Assembly (NCBI RefSeq): GCF_021789175.1
Contig: NZ_CP084560.1
Location: 620,001-684,000 of the forward strand
Reading direction: 5' to 3'
DNA from: Arthrobacter sp. FW306-2-2C-D06B
GTDB lineage: Bacteria > Actinomycetota > Actinomycetes > Actinomycetales > Micrococcaceae
Length of the DNA: 64,000 nucleotides
Position 1 is the stretch's first letter. Each line of letters opens with the position of its first letter. Position numbers and translations under genes: made by a program. Positions 26,524 through 33,943 of this stretch are shown here, piece by piece. The notes under the pieces are model-generated. The model did no database searches. It worked only from the letters and a program-made list of their open reading frames with translations, and was not told where the DNA came from.

Positions 26524-27369
26524 GTGACCGTCAAGCAAACCCAGTGGACCCTGTCTGGATTCGGCGACGAAATAAGCCCTGACCCGCTCATCCAGATCGC
26601 AGTCCTGCAGGCCTTGGGCGCCAACCACATCGAAGTCCGCAGCGCTTGGGACACCAACATCGTCGAGATGTCCGAAGAGGACCTCGTCCGGCTGGAGCAG
26701 ATACTGCGCGAGCAAAACATGGGCGTGTCCGCCATTGCCTCTCCCATCGGCAAGGTGGACGTCACCACGCCTGTCGCCGTCGAGGTGGACCGCCTCCACG
26801 CGGCCATTCGTGCCGCGAAGATCCTGGGTACCCGTTACATCCGGATCTTCTCGTTTTATCGAGAGGAAGGCCTCAACGCCGAAGACATCCGCGACGCCGT
26901 CATGGTGCGGATGCGTGCCTTGGCCGCAGAGGCCCAGGCACACGACGTCGTGCTCTTGCACGAAAATGAAAAGGACATCTACGGCGACACGCCTGAACGC
27001 GTCCTGGACATCATTACGACCGTTAATTCCCCGGCGCTGCGGGTTGCCTGGGACGCCGCGAACTTCGTTCAGGTAGGTGTCAAGCCCTTCAGCGAGGCAT
27101 ACGACATGCTTCGCCCGTACCTGGAATATCTCCAAGTCAAGGATGCCCGTGCCGATGACAGCCTGGTGATGCCGGCGGGCGATGGCGACGGCCAACTCCG
27201 CGAAACCATCAACGCACTGAAGGCGGACGGTTTCGAAGGCTTCGCTTCCTTGGAACCACACCTGGCAAACACCCATCACCTCGGAGGATTCTCCGGACCT
27301 GCAGCGTTCGGAGTTGCGGGCCGCGCCTTCAACCGCCTCCTCGCAGAAGCCGGAGTTGGCACAAAATGA
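26524..27369 (+). CDS. Sugar phosphate isomerase/epimerase (TIM barrel, AP endonuclease family 2)
   Basis: A 281-residue xylose-isomerase-like TIM barrel. Features include 'FGDEISPDPLIQIAVLQALG', 'GTRYIRIFSFYREEG', metal-ligand Glu in 'VLLHENEKDIYG' and 'AWDAANFVQVG', and a C-terminal 'GFASLEPHL'. Members include inosose isomerases/dehydratases and rare-sugar epimerases. GTG 26524 was chosen because AAGGAG lies nine bases upstream; an in-frame extension to 26464 overlaps the permease. The stop overlaps the next gene (ATGA), which places the enzyme in the sugar operon. Confidence 0.87.
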   Translation: MTVKQTQWTLSGFGDEISPDPLIQIAVLQALGANHIEVRSAWDTNIVEMSEEDLVRLEQILREQNMGVSAIASPIGKVDVTTPVAVEVDRLHAAIRAAKILGTRYIRIFSFYREEGLNAEDIRDAVMVRMRALAAEAQAHDVVLLHENEKDIYGDTPERVLDIITTVNSPALRVAWDAANFVQVGVKPFSEAYDMLRPYLEYLQVKDARADDSLVMPAGDGDGQLRETINALKADGFEGFASLEPHLANTHHLGGFSGPAAFGVAGRAFNRLLAEAGVGTK

Positions 27370-28544
27370 CCACCTCGAACACTGCAACCACGCCCAAACG
27401 CCGGCTGCGCACCGCCGTCGTCGGCTGCGGAGTCATCGGCCGCCAGCACGCCCGGGTTATCACCGACAACAAGGACCTGGAGCTCATCGCCCTCGTTGAC
27501 CCGGTGGGGCCAGCCGCGGCTGCGTTGGCGGACTCGGTCGAGAACGAGCTGCACAACCCTCGTCCGGCGACGTACTCGTCGCTCGCGGCAGCACTAAAGG
27601 CCTCGGACATCGACCTTGTCGCAGTCTGCACGCCAAGCGGCCTACACGCCGATCTGGCCGTAGAGGCCCTGAATGCGGGCAAGCACGTCCTCATCGAAAA
27701 GCCGATCGATGTTGACTTGCCCAGCGCTAGGCGCATCGCGGATGCTGCGGCTGCCGCGACAGGGCAGGTCATTTCGGTGATCAGCCAGCACAGATTCGAT
27801 CCGGCCAGCGTCGCCGTGGCTCGGGCGGTCCGGTCCGGACGCTTCGGCAGGATCACCTCGGGAGTGGCTTCGCTGGCCTGGTGGCGGGCGCAGAATTACT
27901 ACGACTCCGGCCAGTGGCGGGGCACCTGGGAGCTCGACGGCGGCGGAGCCGTGATGAATCAAGGCGTCCACAGCGTTGATCTGCTTCTTTGGTTCCTGGG
28001 AACCCCTGTTCAGATCCACGCCCATACTGCGTTGCTTGCGCACGAACGCATCGAAGTGGAAGACACAGCAGTTGCCACCGTCCGTTTCGCCTCGGGCGCC
28101 CTTGCAGTGATCCATTGCACCACTGCGGCCTATCCCGGACTTACTGCCCGGATCCAGGTCCACGGCGACAAGGGCTCGGCCGTGGTCGACAATGATCGGC
28201 TGCAGTATTTCCATGCCGCTGATAACGCTCCCGTCGAGGGAGAATCCTCCTACGGCATGGCCGGGGCCGGGAACCAGTCCGAACTTGAGGTCGGGGCGCA
28301 TGATGCCTCAGCCAACACGGACGGATCAGACGACCTGCAGACCGCGCACCAAAAGCAGTACGCCGACGTCGTGGAATCCATCCGATCAGGAAAAGATCCG
28401 CGGGTCGGAGTTCAGGAAGCAACCGCGGCCCTGGCCACGGTGCGGGCCCTTTACGTGTCGGCAACCTTGGGGACGGCCGTGTACTTCGAAGACGTCCTGG
28501 CCGGGAAGTATGACGACCTCGTTGTCCACACCGGGGGCGCTTAG
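27366..28544 (+). CDS. Gfo/Idh/MocA family oxidoreductase
   Basis: A 392-residue NAD(P)-dependent dehydrogenase. The N-terminal Rossmann motif is 'VVGCGVIGRQHARV', the family signature 'EKPIDVD' carries the catalytic-region Lys, and 'GGGAVMNQGVHSVDLLLWFL' holds the conserved His of the C-terminal domain. It would oxidise the imported sugar or inositol derivative. Last gene of the operon; its TAG stop overlaps the stop of the convergent downstream gene. Confidence 0.9.
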   Translation: MTTSNTATTPKRRLRTAVVGCGVIGRQHARVITDNKDLELIALVDPVGPAAAALADSVENELHNPRPATYSSLAAALKASDIDLVAVCTPSGLHADLAVEALNAGKHVLIEKPIDVDLPSARRIADAAAAATGQVISVISQHRFDPASVAVARAVRSGRFGRITSGVASLAWWRAQNYYDSGQWRGTWELDGGGAVMNQGVHSVDLLLWFLGTPVQIHAHTALLAHERIEVEDTAVATVRFASGALAVIHCTTAAYPGLTARIQVHGDKGSAVVDNDRLQYFHAADNAPVEGESSYGMAGAGNQSELEVGAHDASANTDGSDDLQTAHQKQYADVVESIRSGKDPRVGVQEATAALATVRALYVSATLGTAVYFEDVLAGKYDDLVVHTGGA

Positions 28545-29038
28545 GTCCGCTTGGCTGCCGTGCTGGTGCCGCTCTCTGCGGCGCCAGCGCGCAGTTCGCG
28601 CAACCACCCCAGGGCTTCTGGTTCGTCGGAGAAATACCGGGTAGGGCACTGCGGTGCGGGGAGTCCACGCCTGCCGTGGGCAATGACACGGTCCACCGGC
28701 GTGCTGCCCAGGATCGCAAAGGCCGTGATGGTGGCGGCCTCACTGAAGAATCGGACGGCGTCGCGGCTGACGGACTCGACGCCGATGACCTGCAGCAGCA
28801 CCGCGGCGCCCGTTCCGGCCGTCAGAGCCAGGTATCTCTCCCGGACAAGCGCTCCGTCCTCTGCGGTGATCCGGCGCCCCGGGCGCAAAGTGATCCGGAG
28901 TACCCCTTCACCCGTGTCCTCAACACTGACATTCTCATGTTCTGAACGGAACCACGCCCCACAGGCGTCCGCGTCCGAAGCGGTGCCCACCTCTGCGTGA
29001 GGGTGTAATTCGCCCTCCGACTGAACCAGCGTTGTCAT
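28541..29038 (-). CDS. Hypothetical protein, possible STAS/SpoIIAA-like fold
   Basis: A 165-residue soluble protein. The central part ('ITLRPGRRITAEDGALV', 'AAVLLQVIGVESVSRDAVRFF') alternates strands and helices in a way that recalls STAS/SpoIIAA-like domains common in Arthrobacter proteins of unknown role. This is a weak structural impression, not a domain hit. ATG 29038 has GGGGGA upstream. The gene converges on the sugar operon with overlapping stop codons and no terminator between them. Confidence 0.65.
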   Translation of the reverse strand: MTTLVQSEGELHPHAEVGTASDADACGAWFRSEHENVSVEDTGEGVLRITLRPGRRITAEDGALVRERYLALTAGTGAAVLLQVIGVESVSRDAVRFFSEAATITAFAILGSTPVDRVIAHGRRGLPAPQCPTRYFSDEPEALGWLRELRAGAAESGTSTAAKRT

Positions 29039-29202
29039 CAAATCCCCCAGATGTGATTCCGCTGCAACCCCATTGACGCAGCTCCCGGATCAGCAAGAGT
29101 CGGGTGCAGATCACAATACCGGTGAGGGTGTCCGGCGTCCATGAATAGTGGGTGTGCGGAGGGTTTTCGCTCGAGTGTCCTCCCGAATCAAGTAGCGGGC
29201 AC

Positions 29203-29239
29203 AGCGAAGGGCGCACCCCGATGGGATGCGCCCTTCGCT
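29203..29239. terminator. Hairpin downstream of csbD-like gene
   Basis: Perfect 13-bp arms AGCGAAGGGCGCA (29203-29215) and TGCGCCCTTCGCT (29227-29239), eleven bases beyond the stop of the small minus-strand gene. No long T tract is present. Confidence 0.6.
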
Positions 29240-29250
29240 AGACGGTCAGG

Positions 29251-29427
29251 TCAGTCCTTCTTGAAAGCGTCCTTGACCTTCTCGCCGGCCTGCTTCAAAT
29301 CGCCTTTGGCCTGGTCGGCCTGGCCTTCCGCCTTCAGGTTTTCGTCACCTGTGGCGTTACCGGCAGCTTCCTTGCCCTTGCCGCCAGCCTTCTCGGCAGC
29401 GTTCTCAATCTTGTCGCCTAGTCCCAT
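29251..29427 (-). CDS. CsbD family general stress protein
   Basis: A 58-residue, highly charged, Lys/Ala/Gly-rich helical protein, 'MGLGDKIENAAEKAGGKGKE' onward, with the CsbD-type repeats 'GDENLKAEGQADQAKG' and 'LKQAGEKVKDAF'. CsbD proteins accumulate in general stress; their biochemical activity is unknown. The start has a strong GGAGGAAACACC upstream. The gene is too short for many ORF filters but is well supported by composition and family resemblance. Confidence 0.88.
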   Translation of the reverse strand: MGLGDKIENAAEKAGGKGKEAAGNATGDENLKAEGQADQAKGDLKQAGEKVKDAFKKD

Positions 29428-29625
29428 GGTGTTTCCTCCTCTGGTTCGGCAGCCGATCGATCCGGCCGTTACTACATACTAAGCATGCTTTGGGTTTGGA
29501 TTTCAAATCCGGCCGAGTTGCCGTGCATGACACTGCAGTGTGTTCATCCGGCGGCCGCCCGTCAACAAAGGGACGAACCGTGGAAACCAAACGCACAACC
29601 TCACGGGCCGTGGCAGAATCGTCTG

Positions 29626-29829
29626 ATGCCACTGATCCAGGTTTTGAACGCTTCGCCGGCATCTACCGATAAGAAGCGAGAGCTGCTGGCAGCGCTGACT
29701 GCGACCTACGCCGACGTCATGGGGATCCGGCTCGACACCATCCGCGTCGTCCTCCACGAAGTCCCGCGAGAGAACTGGTCCGTGGCCGGAGTGACCCTCG
29801 CTGATTCAGGTCAGAACGAAGCGGTTTAA
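29626..29829 (+). CDS. 4-oxalocrotonate tautomerase family protein
   Basis: A 67-residue tautomerase. The N-terminus 'MPLIQVLNAS' gives the catalytic Pro1 after Met removal, and the family pattern 'KRELLAALTATYADVMG' then 'VVLHEVPRENWSVAGVTLAD' follows. Members are hexamers of about 62 residues that tautomerise 2-hydroxymuconate and relatives. ATG 29626 is fixed by the need for Pro at position 2; upstream in-frame codons encode unrelated sequence. No aromatic degradation genes are adjacent. Confidence 0.85.
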   Translation: MPLIQVLNASPASTDKKRELLAALTATYADVMGIRLDTIRVVLHEVPRENWSVAGVTLADSGQNEAV

Positions 29830-29923
29830 GCTCCGCCAGGGGCCGCTTCCTCGACCAGGGTCAACGCGGCTGTGAACGCGATCGTCGGCTACGGTGACGT
29901 CCATGGTCAAGGAGGATAGGGAA

Positions 29924-30475
29924 ATGCAGACGACGATCCGGGTTGTCAGGCACAGCCATCTTCTTCGCGGAACCATTGAGGGCCTTCGATCCCTGTTCGA
30001 CGCCGAATATTACGAGACGTTCGGGGTATGGGATCCTGACTGTCCCTATGGGTATTCGCCCGCCGATGTCCATGTCCTCGCTTTCGATGGTCTAGGCCTC
30101 ATTGGTCACGTCGGATTCCAGCGGAGGTTGATCGACGTCGGCCCTGTCGGGGTCCTGGTGGGTGGCACTGGCGGGGTAATCGTGGCTCGTCGAGTGCGAA
30201 GAGCAGGACTCGGCACCGTGCTGATGGGCCGCGCACGGGAAGCCATGGAGACGGCTGGCGTGGATTTTGGCTACCTCGGCTGCCGTGAAGACGTGGCGCC
30301 GTTCTATGAGTCCTGCGGCTGGCGCCGGATCCGTGCTCAAGAACGGTGCCTATCAAGACGGGACAGGACCACAGTCGTCGAATCCGTGGATACCCCGATC
30401 ATGATCTGTTCCGCGGTCAAGAGCGCCGAATCGTGGCCTGCTGGACTGATCGACCTTCGGGGAACCCCTTGGTAG
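29924..30475 (+). CDS. AAC(2')/NodA-like GNAT acyltransferase
   Basis: A 183-residue protein resembling the branch of GNAT enzymes that includes aminoglycoside 2'-N-acetyltransferase and the nodulation acyltransferase NodA. Matching features from memory of those families are 'LIGHVGFQRRLIDVG' (cf. HxxxxxRRxI), 'VIVARRVRRAGLGTVLMG' (CoA-binding region), 'FYESCGWRRI', and a C-terminal 'ESWPAGLIDLRG' close to NodA's (E/D)WPAGxxID(R)NG end. ATG 29924 has AGGAGG eight bases upstream; ATG 29903 lacks one. The acceptor could be an aminoglycoside, an amino sugar or something else. It converges on the PheS-like gene. Confidence 0.8.
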   Translation: MQTTIRVVRHSHLLRGTIEGLRSLFDAEYYETFGVWDPDCPYGYSPADVHVLAFDGLGLIGHVGFQRRLIDVGPVGVLVGGTGGVIVARRVRRAGLGTVLMGRAREAMETAGVDFGYLGCREDVAPFYESCGWRRIRAQERCLSRRDRTTVVESVDTPIMICSAVKSAESWPAGLIDLRGTPW

Positions 30476-30562
30476 AGCGCCCCGCGATGGAGGTCCCGGT
30501 GGGGCCTTTTGCCGGCTGGTCCCGCGGCGCCCGGCATCATTTGGGGCAAGCCGCGGCATGTC

Positions 30563-31681
30563 CTATCCCGCGATGAGCTCCTTGACCGGCCCCTCGTGCA
30601 GTGCTCGATAAACAATGTCCCGGATCTGGTTGGCTTGGGGATCCGTCATGGTCCGGGTAAGGGGGCGCAGTACCAGACGTATCAGGGCGTTGGCCTGTCC
30701 GTCGCGGATGCGGAGCCGCTCCCGTGCTGGCGCGGGAAGTTCTCCATATGAGGTCAGCGCCAGGAGGTCGACGCTTTCCAGGTCTTCGGCTTGCTCACCT
30801 AGGGCTGTCCGCACCTGGTCTCCAAGCACTTCGGCGTCCACGTCTGCGGGAACGACGATCGAAATGTCCCTCCGAATGGAGGGCATCTGGGAGACCGGCT
30901 TCAATCGGGAGAGGTCCAGCATCTGCTGTTCGATTCTTTTGTCCGTGGACCTGAGCAACGTGATGTCGGGGATGCCTTTGCGGAGCATCAGGGCCCGGTC
31001 CATCCCCATCCCCAGAGCCAACCCCGACCACATTGCAGGATCGAGGCCGGCCTCGGAGAACAGATGCGGGGCCATGAGCCCGCATTCCGCGAGTTCAAGC
31101 CATTCCCCGTCCATGAGTACATCGACCTGTAAGCCCTCCCTGGTGTAGGGGTGAACCGCCGGGACCGTGCGCCATTGCGCCTCCGGAAGGACCGCTTGCA
31201 CGAGGGAAGCGGTCATTTCCTTCAGGTCGCCGGAGCCGAGGTGCTCCCGGGAGCTGACGCGCCACAAGTCCACCTGGTGTGGAGTGCCGACGTGGGTGCG
31301 GTCGATGGAATCGCGCCGGTAGACAAGGCCGGGGATGGCCCAGAGCTCGTCGATGGATTCATCTGGATCCAGTGCCCGCAGCAGAGATGGGATGGAAGCC
31401 GAGGTATGGCTGCGGAGCATCACTGTAGGACTGACATAGCGGGAGTATTTTTGATCCCGTGTGACATCCGATTCGTTGAACCCCAGGCGGTCGTAGTTGT
31501 CGGCCACGCTCACCAGCGGGCTATGTCGAACGATCCGTTCAGGCACACCCCATTTAATGCCGAGCGCGTCGATGACTCCTTGCAGGAGTGTCTGCATTGC
31601 GTGGGGCCCGCCGTCGGGATTTGAGAGATCCCGGATGGTCAAAGCATCGTTGAGTTCGGAGGGACTGAGATAAGCGGGCAT
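30563..31681 (-). CDS. Single-chain PheS-like tRNA-ligase homologue with FDX-ACB domain
   Basis: A 372-residue paralogue of phenylalanyl-tRNA synthetase alpha. It lacks the N-terminal coiled coil but carries a C-terminal ferredoxin-fold anticodon-binding domain ('MPSIRRDISIVVPADVDAEV', about 273-372), normally found at the end of PheT. This core-plus-FDX-ACB layout is that of monomeric mitochondrial PheRS. Class II motif 2 ('MLRSHTSASIP') and motif 3 ('GLALGMGMDRALML') keep their arginines. The amino-acid pocket differs: the usual FHQxEG reads 'TPHQVDLW' and FPFTEP reads 'VHPYTREG'. It may resemble proteins NCBI labels 'PheS-related mystery ligase SrmL'; I cannot verify that. AAGGA lies six bases before ATG. 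Confidence 0.85.
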   Translation of the reverse strand: MPAYLSPSELNDALTIRDLSNPDGGPHAMQTLLQGVIDALGIKWGVPERIVRHSPLVSVADNYDRLGFNESDVTRDQKYSRYVSPTVMLRSHTSASIPSLLRALDPDESIDELWAIPGLVYRRDSIDRTHVGTPHQVDLWRVSSREHLGSGDLKEMTASLVQAVLPEAQWRTVPAVHPYTREGLQVDVLMDGEWLELAECGLMAPHLFSEAGLDPAMWSGLALGMGMDRALMLRKGIPDITLLRSTDKRIEQQMLDLSRLKPVSQMPSIRRDISIVVPADVDAEVLGDQVRTALGEQAEDLESVDLLALTSYGELPAPARERLRIRDGQANALIRLVLRPLTRTMTDPQANQIRDIVYRALHEGPVKELIAG

Positions 31682-31698
31682 TGCTTGTCCTTATGTTC

Positions 31699-31735
31699 GG
31701 ATTTGAGTGGCGGGTTCCACCCCCGACTCAAATCC
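31699..31735 (-). promoter_or_regulatory. Leader hairpin just before the PheS-like gene
   Basis: Perfect 10-bp arms GGATTTGAGT/ACTCAAATCC enclose CGGGGGTGGAACCCGCC, which can pair further (CGGG/CCCG). It ends 17 bases before the start codon, next to the ribosome-binding site, and has no T tract. A translational or attenuation role is plausible but untested. Confidence 0.6.
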
Positions 31736-31746
31736 AGCGCCAGGAC

Positions 31747-31818
31747 CTAGGCGCGCGCCTGAGAGCCCTCGCGACCGGAACCCGGTCGGGGGCAAGTAAA
31801 TCGGCGCATGGAGAGCAT
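31747..31818 (-). CDS. Possible leaderless 23-residue leader peptide
   Basis: On the minus strand a TATAGT box is followed by six bases, then ATG at 31818 and an open frame of 23 codons ending in TAG: 'MLSMRRFTCPRP', then 'GSGREGSQARA'. The frame overlaps the hairpin CGACCGG-GTT-CCGGTCG and precedes AGGCGCGCGCCT and the hairpin at 31699-31735. This arrangement of leaderless peptide plus hairpins resembles ribosome-mediated attenuation leaders in actinobacteria. Coding is not proven; chance occurrence is possible in GC-rich sequence. Confidence 0.4.
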   Translation of the reverse strand: MLSMRRFTCPRPGSGREGSQARA

Positions 31819-31824
31819 GGGGTG

Positions 31825-31830
31825 ACTATA
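31825..31830 (-). promoter_or_regulatory. -10 box TATAGT upstream of the PheS-like gene
   Basis: TATAGT on the minus strand is the best -10 sequence in the 190-bp gap. It predicts a start at or near base 31818, that is, a 137-base leader before the PheS-like gene. No clear -35 at 17 bp. Confidence 0.5.
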
Positions 31831-31874
31831 CCCCAGCTGCCGACCCTGATCGTCGGAATCAGCGCATCGCGCAG

Positions 31875-32555
31875 CTACAAACCGAGGTCTTTGACCGCAG
31901 TGACCCAGTTGCGGGCGATCGCCTCCTGGGCAGCTGACAGGGTGACCTTGTGAGCGCAGATGGCCCTGTGCAGAGTGTTCTCCACCGCGTCTTTCGGGTT
32001 AGTGGTCCCCGTGGCGCTCGACTTGTTCGGCTCGGGCCACAGATTCGATACGGAGTTGGTGCCGCCGAGCTCCAAGCTGATCAGGTGATCGTATTCCGTG
32101 GTCTTCATTGGGACCTGGCCGTATTCGCGCAGGCTCTCGGCCTTCACCTTGTCTGTGTTCGAAGCGGGCGGGCGCACCGTGGCCGTGTAGCCGCTCGTGC
32201 AAATGGTTGAATCGATGTTCTCCTGGGTAACCGCTGGATCTGCGGCCCCCGGAGTGCAGGCCGGGTCCGGCAGGTACTCGCCGGTGGCGGCGTCGACCAC
32301 TTTGGCGGCGCACTGTCCGTCGGCAAGCTGCTCGTCGGCAGCGACCATGCCGGGGGAGTGGATGGACTTCACGGCTGCAGCCGCCGCACCCGAGGCGGCG
32401 CCCACTGGAACGGGCGCCACTCCCTGAGGAACTGCCGGCGACGCGGCCTTGGTCATCGCTTCGGCGGCGGAATGGGTTCCCTGCTGGCATCCAGTGAGGG
32501 CCAATGCAGTAACGAGGAATGCGGCGGGCAGGGCGAGGTATTTACGGAAATTCAT
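31875..32555 (-). CDS. Lipoprotein with HNH-like nuclease motif
   Basis: A 226-residue secreted protein with lipobox 'ALTGC' (Cys23) and an Ala/Pro/Val-rich linker. The C-terminal part contains 'EYDHLISLELGGTNSVSNLW' followed by PEP, the DH-x5-LGG-x(n)-NLWPE pattern of many HNH-fold nuclease-like proteins. Four cysteines ('GQCAAK', 'PACTPG', 'STICTSG', 'AICAHK') could form two disulfides outside the cell. GAGG lies upstream of ATG 32555; a 69-codon upstream extension is arginine-rich and non-native. Nuclease activity is inference. Confidence 0.78.
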   Translation of the reverse strand: MNFRKYLALPAAFLVTALALTGCQQGTHSAAEAMTKAASPAVPQGVAPVPVGAASGAAAAAVKSIHSPGMVAADEQLADGQCAAKVVDAATGEYLPDPACTPGAADPAVTQENIDSTICTSGYTATVRPPASNTDKVKAESLREYGQVPMKTTEYDHLISLELGGTNSVSNLWPEPNKSSATGTTNPKDAVENTLHRAICAHKVTLSAAQEAIARNWVTAVKDLGL

Positions 32556-32875
32556 GACCCTCAGGTGTTCGGGAGCTCGGAAGTTTGTCCCCCGGAAAAG
32601 GGAACGACGGGCGGAAGCCAGTAGCTCCCGCCCATCTTTTCTATCCCGTTGACTGGACTTCGGAGCGCCCGGCGCGCCGGGCAGCCGGTCGCAGCGAGCC
32701 CATTCAAGAATGTCTGCTCGGCCAGATCTGTGAAGTGGCGCCGCCCTGGGAAAGGGGCGCAACCGGTGGCAGGGGGACGGAGTGGGGGAAGATTAGCCCC
32801 CCAGCGACGAGTGCAATGCTGAACAGCGTCCATACGGCGGGATGTGGTCAATAGGGCCACATAGGCCGCTGTCCA

Positions 32876-33184
32876 TCAAGGATGAAAGAGGTACCGGGCG
32901 ATGAGGTAGAACGCAAAATCGGCGACACCGATGATCATGCCAGCGATGGCGAGCCCGCGCCCACGCAACCCGCGCTCTCTGACCCGCCGGAAGCCAAGGC
33001 CTGAGATTGCTGTCCCGAGTGGACCCACCATGGCAAAGACGAAAAGCCCGATGCAGCTGATGATGAACCCCGCTATTGCCGCCTTGCTGAACGGAGCGCG
33101 TGGCTGGACTGGCGCGTATGGATTAGATATCTGCGGGGCGTCGGACGGCCAACGCTTTTCGGGAGGTGGAGGAACACTGCTCAT
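32876..33184 (-). CDS. DUF4190 domain-containing membrane protein
   Basis: A 102-residue protein with a Pro-rich cytoplasmic N-terminus ('MSSVPPPPEKRWPSD') and two hydrophobic helices ('AIAGFIISCIGLFVFAMV', 'GLAIAGMIIGVADFAFYLIA') separated by 'ISGLGFRRVRERGLRGRGLA'. This is the DUF4190 pattern of small actinobacterial membrane proteins of unknown role. Start at 33184 was selected by its match to the usual family N-terminus. Confidence 0.82.
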   Translation of the reverse strand: MSSVPPPPEKRWPSDAPQISNPYAPVQPRAPFSKAAIAGFIISCIGLFVFAMVGPLGTAISGLGFRRVRERGLRGRGLAIAGMIIGVADFAFYLIARYLFHP

Positions 33185-33222
33185 GAGGTCTGTTCTTTCT
33201 CCTGGAATGTAGTCACGTGACC

Positions 33223-33541
33223 CTACGATGTTGCATGCAAGCATCCGTGCAGGCCGGGAATCCTCCGGTGTGTCGGAGCCTTGAAATCGAACTGCCTACT
33301 CTGGTGCCGGACGGGGTAGGCAAGCTCTTCCGCGGCTCCAAGGACGCCCTCCGGCCATTCGGACAGAAATATCCACGGCATGTTCTCCTCGGCGAGAAAG
33401 GTCACCGGCGCCCAGGAATAGAAGGGGATGCGGGCGCCCCGGATAGATCTCGCGGACGGCGGATTGCTCGAGCGGCCAAGGGCCGAAGTGGCGCGCCCAC
33501 CATCGGGATCGGGGGTGGAACTCAAGCCGCGAGACGCTCAT
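33223..33541 (-). pseudogene. Hypothetical gene interrupted by a one-base frameshift
   Basis: Two minus-strand frames join sensibly. From ATG 33541 the protein reads 'MSVSRLEFHPRSRWWARHFG', then 'REIYPG'. Past the run CCCC (plus strand 33437-33440) the next frame continues 'ARIPFYSWAPVTFLAEENMP' and 'RQFDFKAPTHRRIPG' to a stop at 33223. Deleting one base of the run gives a continuous 105-residue protein with normal third-position GC in both halves. I do not recognise the family. Either a decayed gene or a homopolymer sequencing error. Confidence 0.55.
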
Positions 33542-33631
33542 GGTGAGTAGGACCCACGGCCCGTGGACCCTGAACCGGCCGGGGATCGAAAGTCCACCTC
33601 TGAAACGTATGTCATTCGGTCACCCGGGGTT

Positions 33632-33943
33632 TCAGTCATCGTCGCGCTCGGGTTCCAACGTAAGGCCCGCGGCGATGCGTCGCCGGTCCTCCTTGTGCGA
33701 TTTGCGGACGAGCCTGAGTCGAAGCATTCCCTTCACCATCAGCCCTCCCGTCACAAGCATCAGGACTGCCATCAATGCGATAGCCCAATACGAGCTCGGA
33801 TCGCTGGCTTTGGGTTGGAATACAACGAGCACGACGACTACGAGGAGCAATGTGAAGTTGGCGACCGCCATCCGACCGAACATCGAGTACACGGCTTGCC
33901 ACGTGTTCCTGCCGTTCGTTGGCCCGTGGGCTCTTCTGGTCAC
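33632..33943 (-). CDS. Hypothetical two-helix membrane protein
   Basis: A 103-residue protein with hydrophobic segments 'VANFTLLLVVVVLVVFQP' and 'WAIALMAVLMLVTGGLMV', then a basic tail ending in acidic residues. Probably an N-in, C-in inner-membrane protein. GTG 33943 was chosen since GGAAGG precedes it at seven to eight bases; a TTG 13 codons upstream is the alternative. No family recognised. Confidence 0.65.
   Translation of the reverse strand: MTRRAHGPTNGRNTWQAVYSMFGRMAVANFTLLLVVVVLVVFQPKASDPSSYWAIALMAVLMLVTGGLMVKGMLRLRLVRKSHKEDRRRIAAGLTLEPERDDD

Noticed and set aside
31699..31735. T-box riboswitch before the PheS-like gene (sequence GGGTGGAACCCGCC resembles the T-box motif)
   Set aside because: The TGGAACC lies in the loop of a self-complementary GC hairpin. 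No stem I, specifier loop or separate antiterminator/antisequestrator could be drawn in the 137-base leader.
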